Source: Arboricoccus pini
Lineage (GTDB): Bacteria; Pseudomonadota; Alphaproteobacteria; Geminicoccales; Geminicoccaceae
Length of the DNA stretch: 64,000 nt
Assembly: GCF_900187945.1 (NCBI RefSeq)
Contig: NZ_FYEH01000017.1
Location: 1 to 64,000 of the forward strand
Direction: 5' to 3'
The position numbers and the translations under genes were made by a program. Below the pieces are notes generated by a model. The model had not been told where the DNA came from. It searched no databases and saw nothing but the letters and a program-made list of their open reading frames with translations. This document shows positions 1 through 7,984 of this stretch, one piece after another. Position 1 is the first letter of the stretch. Each line of letters starts with the position of its first letter.

Positions 1-252
1 CGTCATCAGCCTGGCCAGCCGCTCCTCGCGCGGCAGACCCGCCAACTCCTTGTAATGGCGAACGAGGGCCTGAAAGCCCTCCTCCCGCATCAGCCTTTCG
101 AGCTCAACCGGTGCGACGCGCTCGGCCGCCGCCACTCGCGCCACCTCGCGGCCGGCCCCCAGCGCCTGCGCCGCACGCCGCCGATCCCGCCTTGCCGCGA
201 AGGCATAGCGAGGAAAACGATGGCGAGACGCGCTGGGCTCATGCATGATCAT
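1..252 (-). CDS. Hypothetical protein, C-terminus beyond window
   Basis: An open minus-strand frame starts at ATG 252 (a second ATG lies at 246) and runs 84 codons off the left edge without a stop. The peptide is rich in Arg, Ala and Glu and looks helical. A basic N-terminus (RRDRRRAAQALGAGREV) is followed by a short stretch resembling a helix-turn-helix (VARVAAAERVAPVELERLM), as in small unnamed alphaproteobacterial DNA-binding proteins. That resemblance is weak, I do not recognise a family, and no function is assigned. An overlapping plus-strand frame at 55-270 looks like its shadow. Confidence 0.45.
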   Translation of the reverse strand, partial: MIMHEPSASRHRFPRYAFAARRDRRRAAQALGAGREVARVAAAERVAPVELERLMREEGFQALVRHYKELAGLPREERLARLMT

Positions 253-526
253 GAAATTATAGGAATATAAGCAGGGATGCAAGCTGGCATGCATGCCTGT
301 TGGTCAGCTGACATCAATACGACGATCAGGCTTGTCACTGACCTGTTCGAAAGCTCGCTTCATAAAACAAATCTATGAATCGATGCCATGTTCTCAGCGT
401 ATAAATCGGTGGTTGAGCCCTATCGCAGGGAGCCCCGCACACCGCCGCAACTAAGACACCCCAAAGGAACGATGCGAAAACGGTCGGCGCGTCCGCCCAG
501 GCATAGGTTCAACAGTCGACCTCACG

Positions 527-547
527 AATTTGTGCACCGCACAAATT
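527..547. promoter_or_regulatory. Palindromic operator candidate (AATTTGTGC-N3-GCACAAATT)
   Basis: Two perfect 9-bp inverted arms are separated by ACC in a non-coding, AT-rich stretch about 195 bp upstream of the RTX glycosidase start. The symmetry and size fit a dimeric regulator site. No regulator gene is adjacent, so the cognate protein is unknown. Confidence 0.5.
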
Positions 548-688
548 TCACTTGTTTTGTCTATCACCCTTGGGTTAGGAGGGCCAAATGCGGAAGCATC
601 GCGGTCTTGCCCATAATTGCCATGCTCCGCCCAACATCTGAATCGAGTGAGGCAAACCCGCTCAAGTCATTACAAGAAAGATTGTCAA

Positions 689-704
689 CAAAGTTTCAAC
701 TTTG
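689..704. promoter_or_regulatory. Short inverted repeat near the 741 gene
   Basis: CAAAGT-TTCA-ACTTTG is a perfect 6-bp stem with a 4-base loop, 36 bp upstream of the start codon at 741. It could be an operator or a 5'-leader hairpin. Confidence 0.3.
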
Positions 705-740
705 GGTTGAATGACGATCTAGGTTCTGAGTGTCCCCAAC

Positions 741-2522
741 ATGACGACTATGAGAACGTCAGACTTTATCGATAATATTGGCATTAATACGCATCTTTCT
801 TTTTTATGGACCGATTACGCTAACTATAAGGACGTGATCAGCGATCTGAATTACCTCGGAATCGATATGGTCCGTGACTCCGTCCCGAACGGTGATAGTG
901 GCGCGAACTACAAATATCTCGTCGAGGACGGCATCCAGTTCGACCTTGGCATCAAAAACGACGGTGCCGACTTTCAGAATGTGATGAACCGTCTGGTCGA
1001 CTTCGTCGAAACCTATCCAGACGCCGTGATCGGCATCGAAGGCCCTAACGAGGTCGATCTCTCAGGCGTCGATTTCGGCGGCAAGACGGGAGTCGAGGGC
1101 GGCATCGCGATGCAAAAGGCCCTCTATAGCTACGTCAACAGCAGCGATGTACTGAAGGACATTCCAGTCTATGATCTGACCGGCGCCAACGGCAAAGTCT
1201 ATGCCGCCGACATCGAGGCAGTTCATGTCTATCCCGGTTACGGCAAGCAACCCAACGACCGGCTGACGATCGTCGCCGACAGCTTGGACAGCTATGTGGG
1301 CTCAACGCCCATAGCCTTCACCGAACTTGGCTATTACACCGCTCCGACTCTTAGCACCGGTGGTGTCGACGAAAGTACCCAGGCGAAATATCTGATCAAT
1401 TCGATCTTCGACAGCGTCCGCTTCGGCATCGACCAGATCTTCCTCTACGAATTACTCGACGAGGGCGGCAGCAGCGATACGAAATATAGTCATCATTACG
1501 GGCTGTTCGACGACGACAACAACGCCAAGGCTTCGGCCGTCGCCGTCCACAACCTGACGACAATCCTAGCCGACGACGGTAGCACCGCCGAAAGCTTCAA
1601 GACGGGCACGCTCGACTATACGATCAGCGACATGCCTACGAGCGGGCATTCGCTGCTCTTCGAGAAGTCCGACGGCAGCTACGATATCGCGCTCTGGAAC
1701 GAAGTCACGATCTGGAACAATTCTACTCATACTAGTGTCCAGGCCACCGCTACAGCAATCACGCTGACCTTCGACGATTATTATGACGTCAGCTATTACA
1801 ACATCATCAACAGTTCCAAGGCCACCGCGACCTACGAGCACGTGAACGAACTCACCATCAGTCTCGGTGACAGCGCGCTTATTCTCGAGCTTACCAAGAG
1901 TAGCGATGCCGCCCTGAAGCTCGTCGGCACCAGCGGCGACGATACAATCACCGGCGCAGGCGGGGACGATAACCTAGCCGGCCGCGCAGGTAACGACACT
2001 ATAAAGGGCGGCGCCGGCAATGATCGCCTGAGCGGCGATGGCGGCAACGACACTCTCTACGGCGGCGATGGCAATGACACACTCATGGGCGGTGCCGGCA
2101 ACGATACGCTCTATGGCGAGGCGGGCAATGACACGCTGACCGGCGGTGGCGGGCAATATGACAAGCTAAGCGGCGGTGCCGGCGCCGACACCTTCATCCT
2201 GCGCGGCGACGTCACCAGCACGACGGCTACACTGTCGGGCCATCAGATCGTCGATAGGACCATCATCAGCGATCTGAACTTCACGCAGGGTGACCGCGTG
2301 CAGTTGCAGTATTTCTACGATGATCAGGGTGTGAGCCTTATCAAGGCAGCTGGCATTGGCGCCTCGATCACCTCAACGGCCGGCCTGCAGAAGCTTGTCG
2401 ATTTCATTGCCAGCGAGAACTCGAACGACGTCATCCAGGCCAATGGCAACACGACCATCTTCCTGCATGATTCAAGCGGCCACGAGCACGCGATCCAGTT
2501 CACTGGCTACGATCTCGCCTAG
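741..2522 (+). CDS. RTX-repeat protein with glycoside-hydrolase-like domain
   Basis: 593 aa, probably an exported polysaccharide-active enzyme. Residues about 10-275 resemble a clan-A (beta/alpha)8 glycosidase. GPNE at 101-104 would supply the acid/base Glu and FTELGYY at 193-199 the nucleophile Glu. A beta-rich section follows (about 275-390). Residues about 394-480 are RTX nonapeptide repeats of the GGxGNDTL type, then an unrelated C-terminal tail. There is no N-terminal signal peptide, which fits type I secretion through a C-terminal signal and calcium-dependent folding outside the cell. No type I exporter genes lie in the window, so it would use one encoded elsewhere. The ribosome-binding site before ATG 741 is weak; ATG 750 is a possible alternative. 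The substrate is unknown. Confidence 0.8.
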   Translation: MTTMRTSDFIDNIGINTHLSFLWTDYANYKDVISDLNYLGIDMVRDSVPNGDSGANYKYLVEDGIQFDLGIKNDGADFQNVMNRLVDFVETYPDAVIGIEGPNEVDLSGVDFGGKTGVEGGIAMQKALYSYVNSSDVLKDIPVYDLTGANGKVYAADIEAVHVYPGYGKQPNDRLTIVADSLDSYVGSTPIAFTELGYYTAPTLSTGGVDESTQAKYLINSIFDSVRFGIDQIFLYELLDEGGSSDTKYSHHYGLFDDDNNAKASAVAVHNLTTILADDGSTAESFKTGTLDYTISDMPTSGHSLLFEKSDGSYDIALWNEVTIWNNSTHTSVQATATAITLTFDDYYDVSYYNIINSSKATATYEHVNELTISLGDSALILELTKSSDAALKLVGTSGDDTITGAGGDDNLAGRAGNDTIKGGAGNDRLSGDGGNDTLYGGDGNDTLMGGAGNDTLYGEAGNDTLTGGGGQYDKLSGGAGADTFILRGDVTSTTATLSGHQIVDRTIISDLNFTQGDRVQLQYFYDDQGVSLIKAAGIGASITSTAGLQKLVDFIASENSNDVIQANGNTTIFLHDSSGHEHAIQFTGYDLA

Positions 2523-2699
2523 TGGCAACCCCCGGCAAAGGTCCTGGCTTCCGGACTGGGTCATCGGCCGGCCACCACCGGCGTTTACAACCAACAGGTT
2601 CCACGCCTAAGAGGGCCGGTTGATAACGGTCCTAGAGGCCATCCCGATGGCTTCCGGCCTGCCGAGGGGACCGGGCTCTCTGGATAATGGAGCCAATCC

Positions 2700-3215
2700 T
2701 TGGAGCTACGCCCTCTGGTCGCCGCCGATTTCGCCGCCATCAAGACCTGGTTCGCGAACGAGGCGGCCCTCGTGCAATGGGCCGGTCCCGGCATCCGCTA
2801 TCCGCTTGATGCTGTCCAAATCGATGCCATGCTCGCGGAATCGACCGGGCAGCCTCCAACCCGCCTGCTCTGGGTCGGGCTGGAGGGCCAGGCGGTGTCC
2901 GCCCATGCCCAACTCGCGATCGACTGGCGCAATGGGGTAGCAAGGCTCGCACGGGTAGCACTGGACCCGGCCAAGCGCGGCCGCGGCCTGGCCGCACCTT
3001 TTCTGGCAAAAATAAGGGATGCGGCCTTCGCGTTGGACTGCATCGAGCGGCTGGAGCTCAATGTCTACACGTTCAACGAGGCGGCGATCCGGACGTATCG
3101 TCGCCTCGGATTCGTCGAGGAAGGCGTGCGCCGCTCGGCCGTCAAGGTCGGCGACGCGCGCTGGGACACGGCCATGTTCGGACTTCTGCGCGAGGAATGG
3201 CAGCAGCAGAGCTGA
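2700..3215 (+). CDS. GNAT family N-acetyltransferase
   Basis: 171 aa, a cytoplasmic acetyl-CoA-dependent N-acetyltransferase fold of typical single-domain length. The pyrophosphate-binding motif is at about 85-102, with RGRGLA in the place of the usual Q/RxxGxG/A. The C-terminal NEAAIRTYRRLGFVEEG segment is the standard GNAT 'N..A...Y...GF' region. The start is TTG 2700, preceded by GGAG with about 7 bases of spacing; no in-frame ATG lies nearby. The gene is convergent with the PLP-enzyme gene, whose stop is 3 bp away. The acceptor substrate cannot be read from the sequence. Confidence 0.82.
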   Translation: MELRPLVAADFAAIKTWFANEAALVQWAGPGIRYPLDAVQIDAMLAESTGQPPTRLLWVGLEGQAVSAHAQLAIDWRNGVARLARVALDPAKRGRGLAAPFLAKIRDAAFALDCIERLELNVYTFNEAAIRTYRRLGFVEEGVRRSAVKVGDARWDTAMFGLLREEWQQQS

Positions 3216-3218
3216 AGC

Positions 3219-4328
3219 TCAGGCCATCGCACCTCGCGCCGCGACCGGCCAGAGGCATTCCACCCGGCCGCGGCGTACGCCTACATACCAGTCATAGCGA
3301 TCGACGGTCGGATCGCAGTGGCCAGGCACCAGACGCACGCGCTGATCGAGGCTAAAGCGCCGATCGCCGCTTTCCCAGAAAAGCTGGCCGTGCTCGTCGG
3401 ACGGGCCGGCATAGCGGACATCGTCGTGACCCCAGACCGCTGGCGGACCGCTATCCACGGCCACGGCCTTGTGACCCGCATCGACGACGGCCATGCCGTC
3501 GCGAGTAACACTCATCACCGAAGCCAGAACGAAAAGGGAATGCCGAAAGGGCGGAGCTGGCTGGTTGCGACCGTAATCGGCGTCCATGAAGATGTAGGAA
3601 CCGGCCTGCAGCTCATTATAGACACCACTTTTTGCCTCGAGCGCGAAGGTACCGGTCCCCGCACCACCCACCGTCCGGCAGGCAAGACCCGCCTGCCGCA
3701 GCGCCTCGACCGTTTCGGCCGTCAATGCCGAGGCTGAGGCGATGGCGGCGCGACGCTCCTCCGGAGTCCGCAGATGCTGGGCCTTGCCATGATAGGCCTG
3801 GAGTCCGCCGAAGGTCAGATGTCGACTGTCGGCCACGCGGCGCGCCAGTGCCACGGCCTCGGCGCCAGGCGACGTACCGCAGCGACCGGCACCGATCTCG
3901 ATCTCAACCAGGACCTCGATGCTAACGTCGGCCGCCGCCGCAGCAGCCTCGATGGCGGCGATACCGGCTGCCGAATCCGCGCAGACGCCGATCTTGCAAA
4001 AGCGTGCGAGCGCCGCCAGGCGCGCGAGCTTCCTTGGGCTGACGACCTCGTTGCTGACCAGAATATCCTCGATGCCGCCCCAGGCCAGGATCTCGGCCTC
4101 GGCGACTTTCTGCACGCATTGGCCGACTGCCCCGGCCCGGCCTTGCAAGCGCGCGATCACCGGTGATTTATGCGTCTTGGCATGCGGTCTGAGCCGCACC
4201 CCGGCTGCCTTGGTGGCCTCGGCCATCGTCGCGAGATTGGCCTCGAACGCGTCCAGGTCCAAGACCAGAGCCGGCGTGTCGATCTCGTCTTCGGCCATGC
4301 CGGGCTCGGCGGGTGGACGCTGAATCAT
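3219..4328 (-). CDS. DSD1/D-threonine-aldolase family PLP enzyme
   Basis: 369 aa with the fold-type III (alanine racemase-like) N-terminal domain of D-threonine aldolase and D-threo-3-hydroxyaspartate dehydratase. RPHAKTHKS at 47-55 carries the likely Schiff-base Lys51. The C-terminal domain ends with PGHCDPTVDRYD, where His337 and Cys338 match the metal-binding pair of the DSD1 group. Expected chemistry is aldol cleavage or dehydration of a D-3-hydroxy amino acid, needing PLP and a divalent metal. The LysR gene lies 123 bp upstream in the same direction, and the tarD gene lies just beyond it on the other strand. Aldolase and dehydratase activities cannot be told apart from motifs alone. Confidence 0.8.
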   Translation of the reverse strand: MIQRPPAEPGMAEDEIDTPALVLDLDAFEANLATMAEATKAAGVRLRPHAKTHKSPVIARLQGRAGAVGQCVQKVAEAEILAWGGIEDILVSNEVVSPRKLARLAALARFCKIGVCADSAAGIAAIEAAAAAADVSIEVLVEIEIGAGRCGTSPGAEAVALARRVADSRHLTFGGLQAYHGKAQHLRTPEERRAAIASASALTAETVEALRQAGLACRTVGGAGTGTFALEAKSGVYNELQAGSYIFMDADYGRNQPAPPFRHSLFVLASVMSVTRDGMAVVDAGHKAVAVDSGPPAVWGHDDVRYAGPSDEHGQLFWESGDRRFSLDQRVRLVPGHCDPTVDRYDWYVGVRRGRVECLWPVAARGAMA

Positions 4329-4451
4329 TGCCTAATCCTCATACGGCGAGCGACTTCGCACAACCCCCAAGGTCATGCGACCGGTCAGGGGATAGAGCCG
4401 AAGGGCTGCCATGCCAAGGCCGCGATGCGCACAACTGCCAACGGCCGTCGA

Positions 4452-5363
4452 TCAGGCCTCACGCGCGCCCATGTCCTGGGTGACCGTTTGCCAAAAGCTC
4501 CTGGCCGTCGCCGATTTCAGTTCCGGCGCGCAGAACAGGCAGATATCGACCGGTACCGCGAACTCGCTGCCACCAGCCAAAACCAGACTGCCGACTGCTA
4601 GATCTTCGGCTGCCAGCGAGCGCGGCAACCAAGCAACGCCATTGCCCTGCCGCGCCATCGTCAGGAGGGCTGCCGCCAGCGGCGAGGTGAACACCTTGTC
4701 CAGAAAAAGCCACGGGCTCGACACCCGGCCCGCCGTCTCCAAGATGCGGCCCAGGCCCGAGGCGCTGCTGTAGGCCAGATAACGCACGGGCCGGTTGGCG
4801 GTACCGGGCAAGTCCGGACCGGCCGCATCGCTTGGCGCCATGACCGGCACCAGGACGTCATGGCCGACAACGACAGAGCGAAACCGCGTCTGTTCGACGA
4901 GCGGGGGCGTGGCCTGATGGTAATGACATAGAAGGAAGTCCACCTCGCCCGCCGCCAGAATCCGCTCGCAGGCCGCCATGGTATCCGAGACGAGGTTGAC
5001 GCTGCCCAGCCTGTCCAGAGGCGCCCAGGCACGGATCCAGCTCGGAAAAAAGGTGAAGGACAGAGCATGCGTCGCGGCGATGGCAAGGGCGGTTCGCTCC
5101 CGCCCTGCCACCTTCAAGGTGGCGCGGCGGGCCTGGTAGAGGTCGCGGGTAATGTCGGCGGCCTGGGCGCGCAGATATTCGCCGGCCGCGTTGAGCGCGA
5201 CGCCATGTCCGGAGCGTTCCACCAGCTGCGTGCCGACCCAGGCCTCGAGCGCGCGGATTCGTCGGCTAAACGCCGGCTGCGTGACATGGCGTGCCTCGGC
5301 CGCACGGGAGAAGTTCCGTGTTTGCGCCAGCGCCAGGAAGTCCTCGAGCCAGTTCAGTTCCAT
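4452..5363 (-). CDS. LysR family regulator, YjiE/HypT-like
   Basis: 303 aa with an N-terminal winged HTH (residues about 1-60; LEDFLALAQTRNFSRAAE and TQPAFSRRIRALE) followed by a LysR substrate-binding domain. The HTH and the overall sequence resemble the YjiE/HypT/QuiR branch. It is divergent from tarD, with 407 bp between the starts, and upstream of the DSD1-like enzyme on the same strand, so it may control either or both. A small inverted repeat (ATCGG-TAATG-CCGAT, 5362-5376) with T-N11-A geometry overlaps its start codon and could serve autoregulation. The ligand is unknown; a C4 hydroxy acid is plausible only from context. Confidence 0.85.
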   Translation of the reverse strand: MELNWLEDFLALAQTRNFSRAAEARHVTQPAFSRRIRALEAWVGTQLVERSGHGVALNAAGEYLRAQAADITRDLYQARRATLKVAGRERTALAIAATHALSFTFFPSWIRAWAPLDRLGSVNLVSDTMAACERILAAGEVDFLLCHYHQATPPLVEQTRFRSVVVGHDVLVPVMAPSDAAGPDLPGTANRPVRYLAYSSASGLGRILETAGRVSSPWLFLDKVFTSPLAAALLTMARQGNGVAWLPRSLAAEDLAVGSLVLAGGSEFAVPVDICLFCAPELKSATARSFWQTVTQDMGAREA

Positions 5364-5770
5364 CGGTAATGCCGATCCTGCATAGGAAGGACTTAACTTA
5401 GCATTGGGCAGGCATGCCGCCCACTCCTATCAGGAAGGGCGAACGGTAAGAAATCCGGTGAAGGTCGGGGTGTGGGGAATATCTCTGGCGAGGCTCATGG
5501 CTGCGACCGCTCTATGCACTGGTCCCGATCGACATCATGCTCGGCGTCATCCTGAGATCTTCCGGCCGAGCATCGCAATGGCAGGGCTATCTCTCGCCGA
5601 TCATCACGTGCAACAGCATACTGCCGGCACCGATGATCTCGGCCATCGCCATAGCCCGATCCGGCGATGCGCTCGATACCGACCTTATCCTTCAGGCGAA
5701 CCGTGCGGCATAGTCCCGCCTGCAGAAATGACGTCGCCAGCCCTTGAATCGTTTCACAAGAGAAGAACCC
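5364..5770. other. Divergent intergenic region before tarD, possible gene relic
   Basis: 407 bp between the LysR start and tarD. The plus frame 5462-5713 (83 codons, no good start) reads like a hydrophobic membrane-protein tail: PLYALVPIDIMLGVILRSSG and, further on, LPAPMISAIAIA, ending in TAG at 5711. It may be a decayed transporter fragment or chance in GC-rich DNA. The tarD and lysR promoters must lie here, but I cannot place clear -35/-10 boxes. Confidence 0.3.
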
Positions 5771-6934
5771 ATGCGTATCCTTGACGTCCGCGAGATCACG
5801 CAGCCGATCGCCTCCCCCATCCGCAACGCCTATATCGACTTCACCAAGATGACCACGAGCCTGGTGGCCGTGGTCACGGACGTCGTCAGGGATGGCAAAC
5901 CGGTCGTCGGCTATGGCTTCAACTCCAATGGCCGCTATGGCCAGGGCGGACTCATCCGCGAACGCTTCCGGGCGCGCATCCTGGAAGCCGACCCGACGAG
6001 CCTCCTGGACGAGGCACGCGACAATATCGATCCCGCCAAGGTGTGGGCCACGATGATGCAAAACGAGAAGCCGGGCGGGCACGGCGAGCGCTCGGTCGCC
6101 GTCGGCACGCTCGACATGGCGATCTGGGACGCGGTGGCCAAGATCGAGGGCAAGCCCCTCTTTCGCCTGCTGGCCGAGCGCCATGGACGCGAGGCCAACC
6201 CCAGCGTCTTCGTCTATGCGGCCGGCGGCTATTATTATCCGGGCAAGGACAACTCGGCCCTCCAGGCCGAGATGCGCGGCTATCTGGATCGCGGCTACAG
6301 CGTGGTCAAGATGAAGATCGGCGGTGCATCGATCGACGAGGATCGCAGCCGCATCGAGGCCGTCCTCAAGGAAATCGGCGGCCAGGCGCAACTGGCGGTC
6401 GACGCCAATGGCCGCTTCGACCTCGAGACCGGCATCGCCTACGCCAAGATGCTGCGCGACTATCCGCTCTTCTGGTACGAGGAGATCGGCGATCCGCTCG
6501 ACTTCGCCCTTCAGGCGGCGATGACGGAATTCTACCCCGGCCCCATGGCGACCGGCGAGAATCTCTTCTCGCACCAAGACGCGCGCAATCTGCTGCGCTA
6601 TGGCGGCATGCGCCCCGATCGTGACTGGCTACAGTTCGACTGCGCTCTCTCCTACGGCCTGGTCGAGTATCTCCGCACCCTTGACGTTCTCAAGCAGTTC
6701 GGCTGGTCACCCTCCCGCTGCATTCCCCATGGCGGTCACCAGATGTCCTTGATGATCGCCGCCGGCCTGGGGCTGGGCGGCAATGAAAGCTATCCGGACC
6801 TGTTCCAGCCCTATGGCGGTTTTCCGGACGGCGTGCGCGTCGAGGACGGCCGCGTGACGATGCCCGAGATTCCGGGCATCGGCTTCGAGGGTAAGTCCGA
6901 CCTGATCAAGGTCATGCGCGAGCTCGCCGCCTGA
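5771..6934 (+). CDS. tarD: D(-)-tartrate dehydratase, enolase superfamily
   Basis: 387 aa, predicted to dehydrate D-tartrate to oxaloacetate with Mg2+ in the cytoplasm. It closely resembles Bradyrhizobium TarD as I remember that sequence, and the residues line up with a constant offset of 2: Lys100, the KMK pair (Lys180/Lys182), metal ligands Asp211, Glu237 and Glu263, and His320. NEKPGGHGERSVAVGT and GYGFNSNGRYGQGG are near-diagnostic stretches. The start is ATG 5771, preceded by AGAAGA; an upstream in-frame ATG at 5744 lacks such a site. A divergent YjiE-like LysR gene is the likely regulator. No tartrate transporter is adjacent. A hairpin follows the stop. Confidence 0.88.
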   Translation: MRILDVREITQPIASPIRNAYIDFTKMTTSLVAVVTDVVRDGKPVVGYGFNSNGRYGQGGLIRERFRARILEADPTSLLDEARDNIDPAKVWATMMQNEKPGGHGERSVAVGTLDMAIWDAVAKIEGKPLFRLLAERHGREANPSVFVYAAGGYYYPGKDNSALQAEMRGYLDRGYSVVKMKIGGASIDEDRSRIEAVLKEIGGQAQLAVDANGRFDLETGIAYAKMLRDYPLFWYEEIGDPLDFALQAAMTEFYPGPMATGENLFSHQDARNLLRYGGMRPDRDWLQFDCALSYGLVEYLRTLDVLKQFGWSPSRCIPHGGHQMSLMIAAGLGLGGNESYPDLFQPYGGFPDGVRVEDGRVTMPEIPGIGFEGKSDLIKVMRELAA

Positions 6935-6978
6935 CGCCTCGCCAAAGATCGCCGACCGTCCTCGCAACCTAAAGTGCG

Positions 6979-6996
6979 CCCCGGCGATGGCCGGGG
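6979..6996. terminator. Hairpin between convergent tarD and lysR
   Basis: CCCCGGC-GATG-GCCGGGG is a 7-bp perfect GC stem, 44 bp after the tarD stop and 22 bp beyond the stop of the convergent LysR gene. There is no T-tract on either side, so it would be an atypical, possibly bidirectional terminator. Confidence 0.4.
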
Positions 6997-7018
6997 TGAG
7001 AGCGCAACGCCGCTTATT

Positions 7019-7885
7019 TCAGGCGCTCAGACCCGGCTCTTCGGCCAGGGTACGCGCAACAAAATCCATCACGGCGCGCACTGCTGGCGTCTTACGAAGA
7101 TCTTGATGAACGGCGAGCCAGATCTCGCGCGAGAATGGCGGCGCGTCCTCTCCCACGCGGACCAGATCGGGCTCTCGATCCGCGAGAAAACACGGCAGGC
7201 CGGATATGCCGACTCCGGCACGCGTGGCGATCAAAAGCCCACTGATGTCGTTCAGTTCACACGCTATCCCGCGGTCGGCGGCAATGCCGAGGAGCCACGC
7301 CTGTTGCGGCATGTCGGCGAAGCTTTGATCGTAGGCGATGAATTGCCACCGCTCCGGCGCCACCCGATTGGCGTAGGCACGGTGGGCGTAGAGTGCAAAG
7401 TCCATCGCGCCTACCTTGCGTACGACGCTGCTCGTCTCAATCGGCCGTACCAGCCTTAAAACAATATCCGCCTCCCGGCGGCGCAACGAGACCTGTTGCG
7501 CTTGAGCAGAAAGGGAAAGACGGATGTCTGGATAGTCGGCGCGGAAACGCGGCAGGCGGTGCGCCAGCAGGTGTGTCACGAGGACCGGCGGCGCGCTCAG
7601 CGTCACCCGACCGATAAGGGGAAACTGGGCAGCCCTTGCCAACCGGACGATGTCGATTGCCCCCGCATCCATCTCCGCCGCCCGCCCCGACACCTCCTTG
7701 CCGATTGCCGTCAGTCGGCAGGATCGTGGCAGACGATCGACGAGCCTAACATCAAGCGCGGTTTCAAGCGCCGTCAGCCGACGGCTGACGGTCGCATGAT
7801 CGACTTTCAGGCTTCTGGCCGCCCCGGAGAGGGTGCCAATCCGCGCCACCGCTAGAAAATGACGGACATCTTCCCAGTCGAGCAT
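7019..7885 (-). CDS. LysR family regulator of the adjacent MFS exporter
   Basis: 288 aa from ATG 7885. The mature start MLDWEDVRHFLAVARIGTLS fits the family; the open frame extends upstream but would overlap the divergent promoter. The HTH (about 1-60) includes GTLSGAARSLKVDHATVSRR, typical of the AlsR/CrgA-like branch, and an effector domain follows. It is divergent from the DHA2 transporter, and a T-N11-A palindrome (7898-7924) lies 12 bp from its start codon. This is the usual arrangement for a regulator that controls its neighbour and itself. The inducing compound is unknown. Confidence 0.85.
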   Translation of the reverse strand: MLDWEDVRHFLAVARIGTLSGAARSLKVDHATVSRRLTALETALDVRLVDRLPRSCRLTAIGKEVSGRAAEMDAGAIDIVRLARAAQFPLIGRVTLSAPPVLVTHLLAHRLPRFRADYPDIRLSLSAQAQQVSLRRREADIVLRLVRPIETSSVVRKVGAMDFALYAHRAYANRVAPERWQFIAYDQSFADMPQQAWLLGIAADRGIACELNDISGLLIATRAGVGISGLPCFLADREPDLVRVGEDAPPFSREIWLAVHQDLRKTPAVRAVMDFVARTLAEEPGLSA

Positions 7886-7897
7886 CTGTGCAAAAAC

Positions 7898-7924
7898 TCC
7901 AGTATCACTGGGGAATATACTGGA
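7898..7924. promoter_or_regulatory. LysR-type operator (TCCAGTAT-N11-ATACTGGA)
   Basis: A perfect 8-bp inverted repeat with an 11-base spacer gives the classic LysR-box T-N11-A core. It lies between the divergent lysR (start 7885) and MFS gene (start about 7985), and is the best-formed operator in the window. Confidence 0.7.
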
Positions 7925-7984
7925 TTTTCGCGCAGATCTGGCAAGCCTATTTTGCTGCCAAGAGCAACTTCCGGGATCGCCGCC

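Larger units (their letters stand above)
253..740. other. Intergenic region upstream of the RTX glycosidase
   Basis: 488 bases without a convincing gene. The region is more AT-rich than its neighbours, especially 360-400 and 520-735. It holds a perfect 9-bp inverted repeat at 527-547 and a smaller one at 689-704, listed separately. It probably carries the promoter for the gene at 741 and the start region of the minus-strand gene ending at 252. A 108-codon plus frame (388-714) spans both palindromes and has no protein-like character. Confidence 0.6.

Noticed and set aside
1920-2190. Tandem-repeat-like DNA
   Set aside because: The periodicity is explained by coding RTX nonapeptides in the 741-2522 protein; it is not a non-coding repeat or CRISPR.
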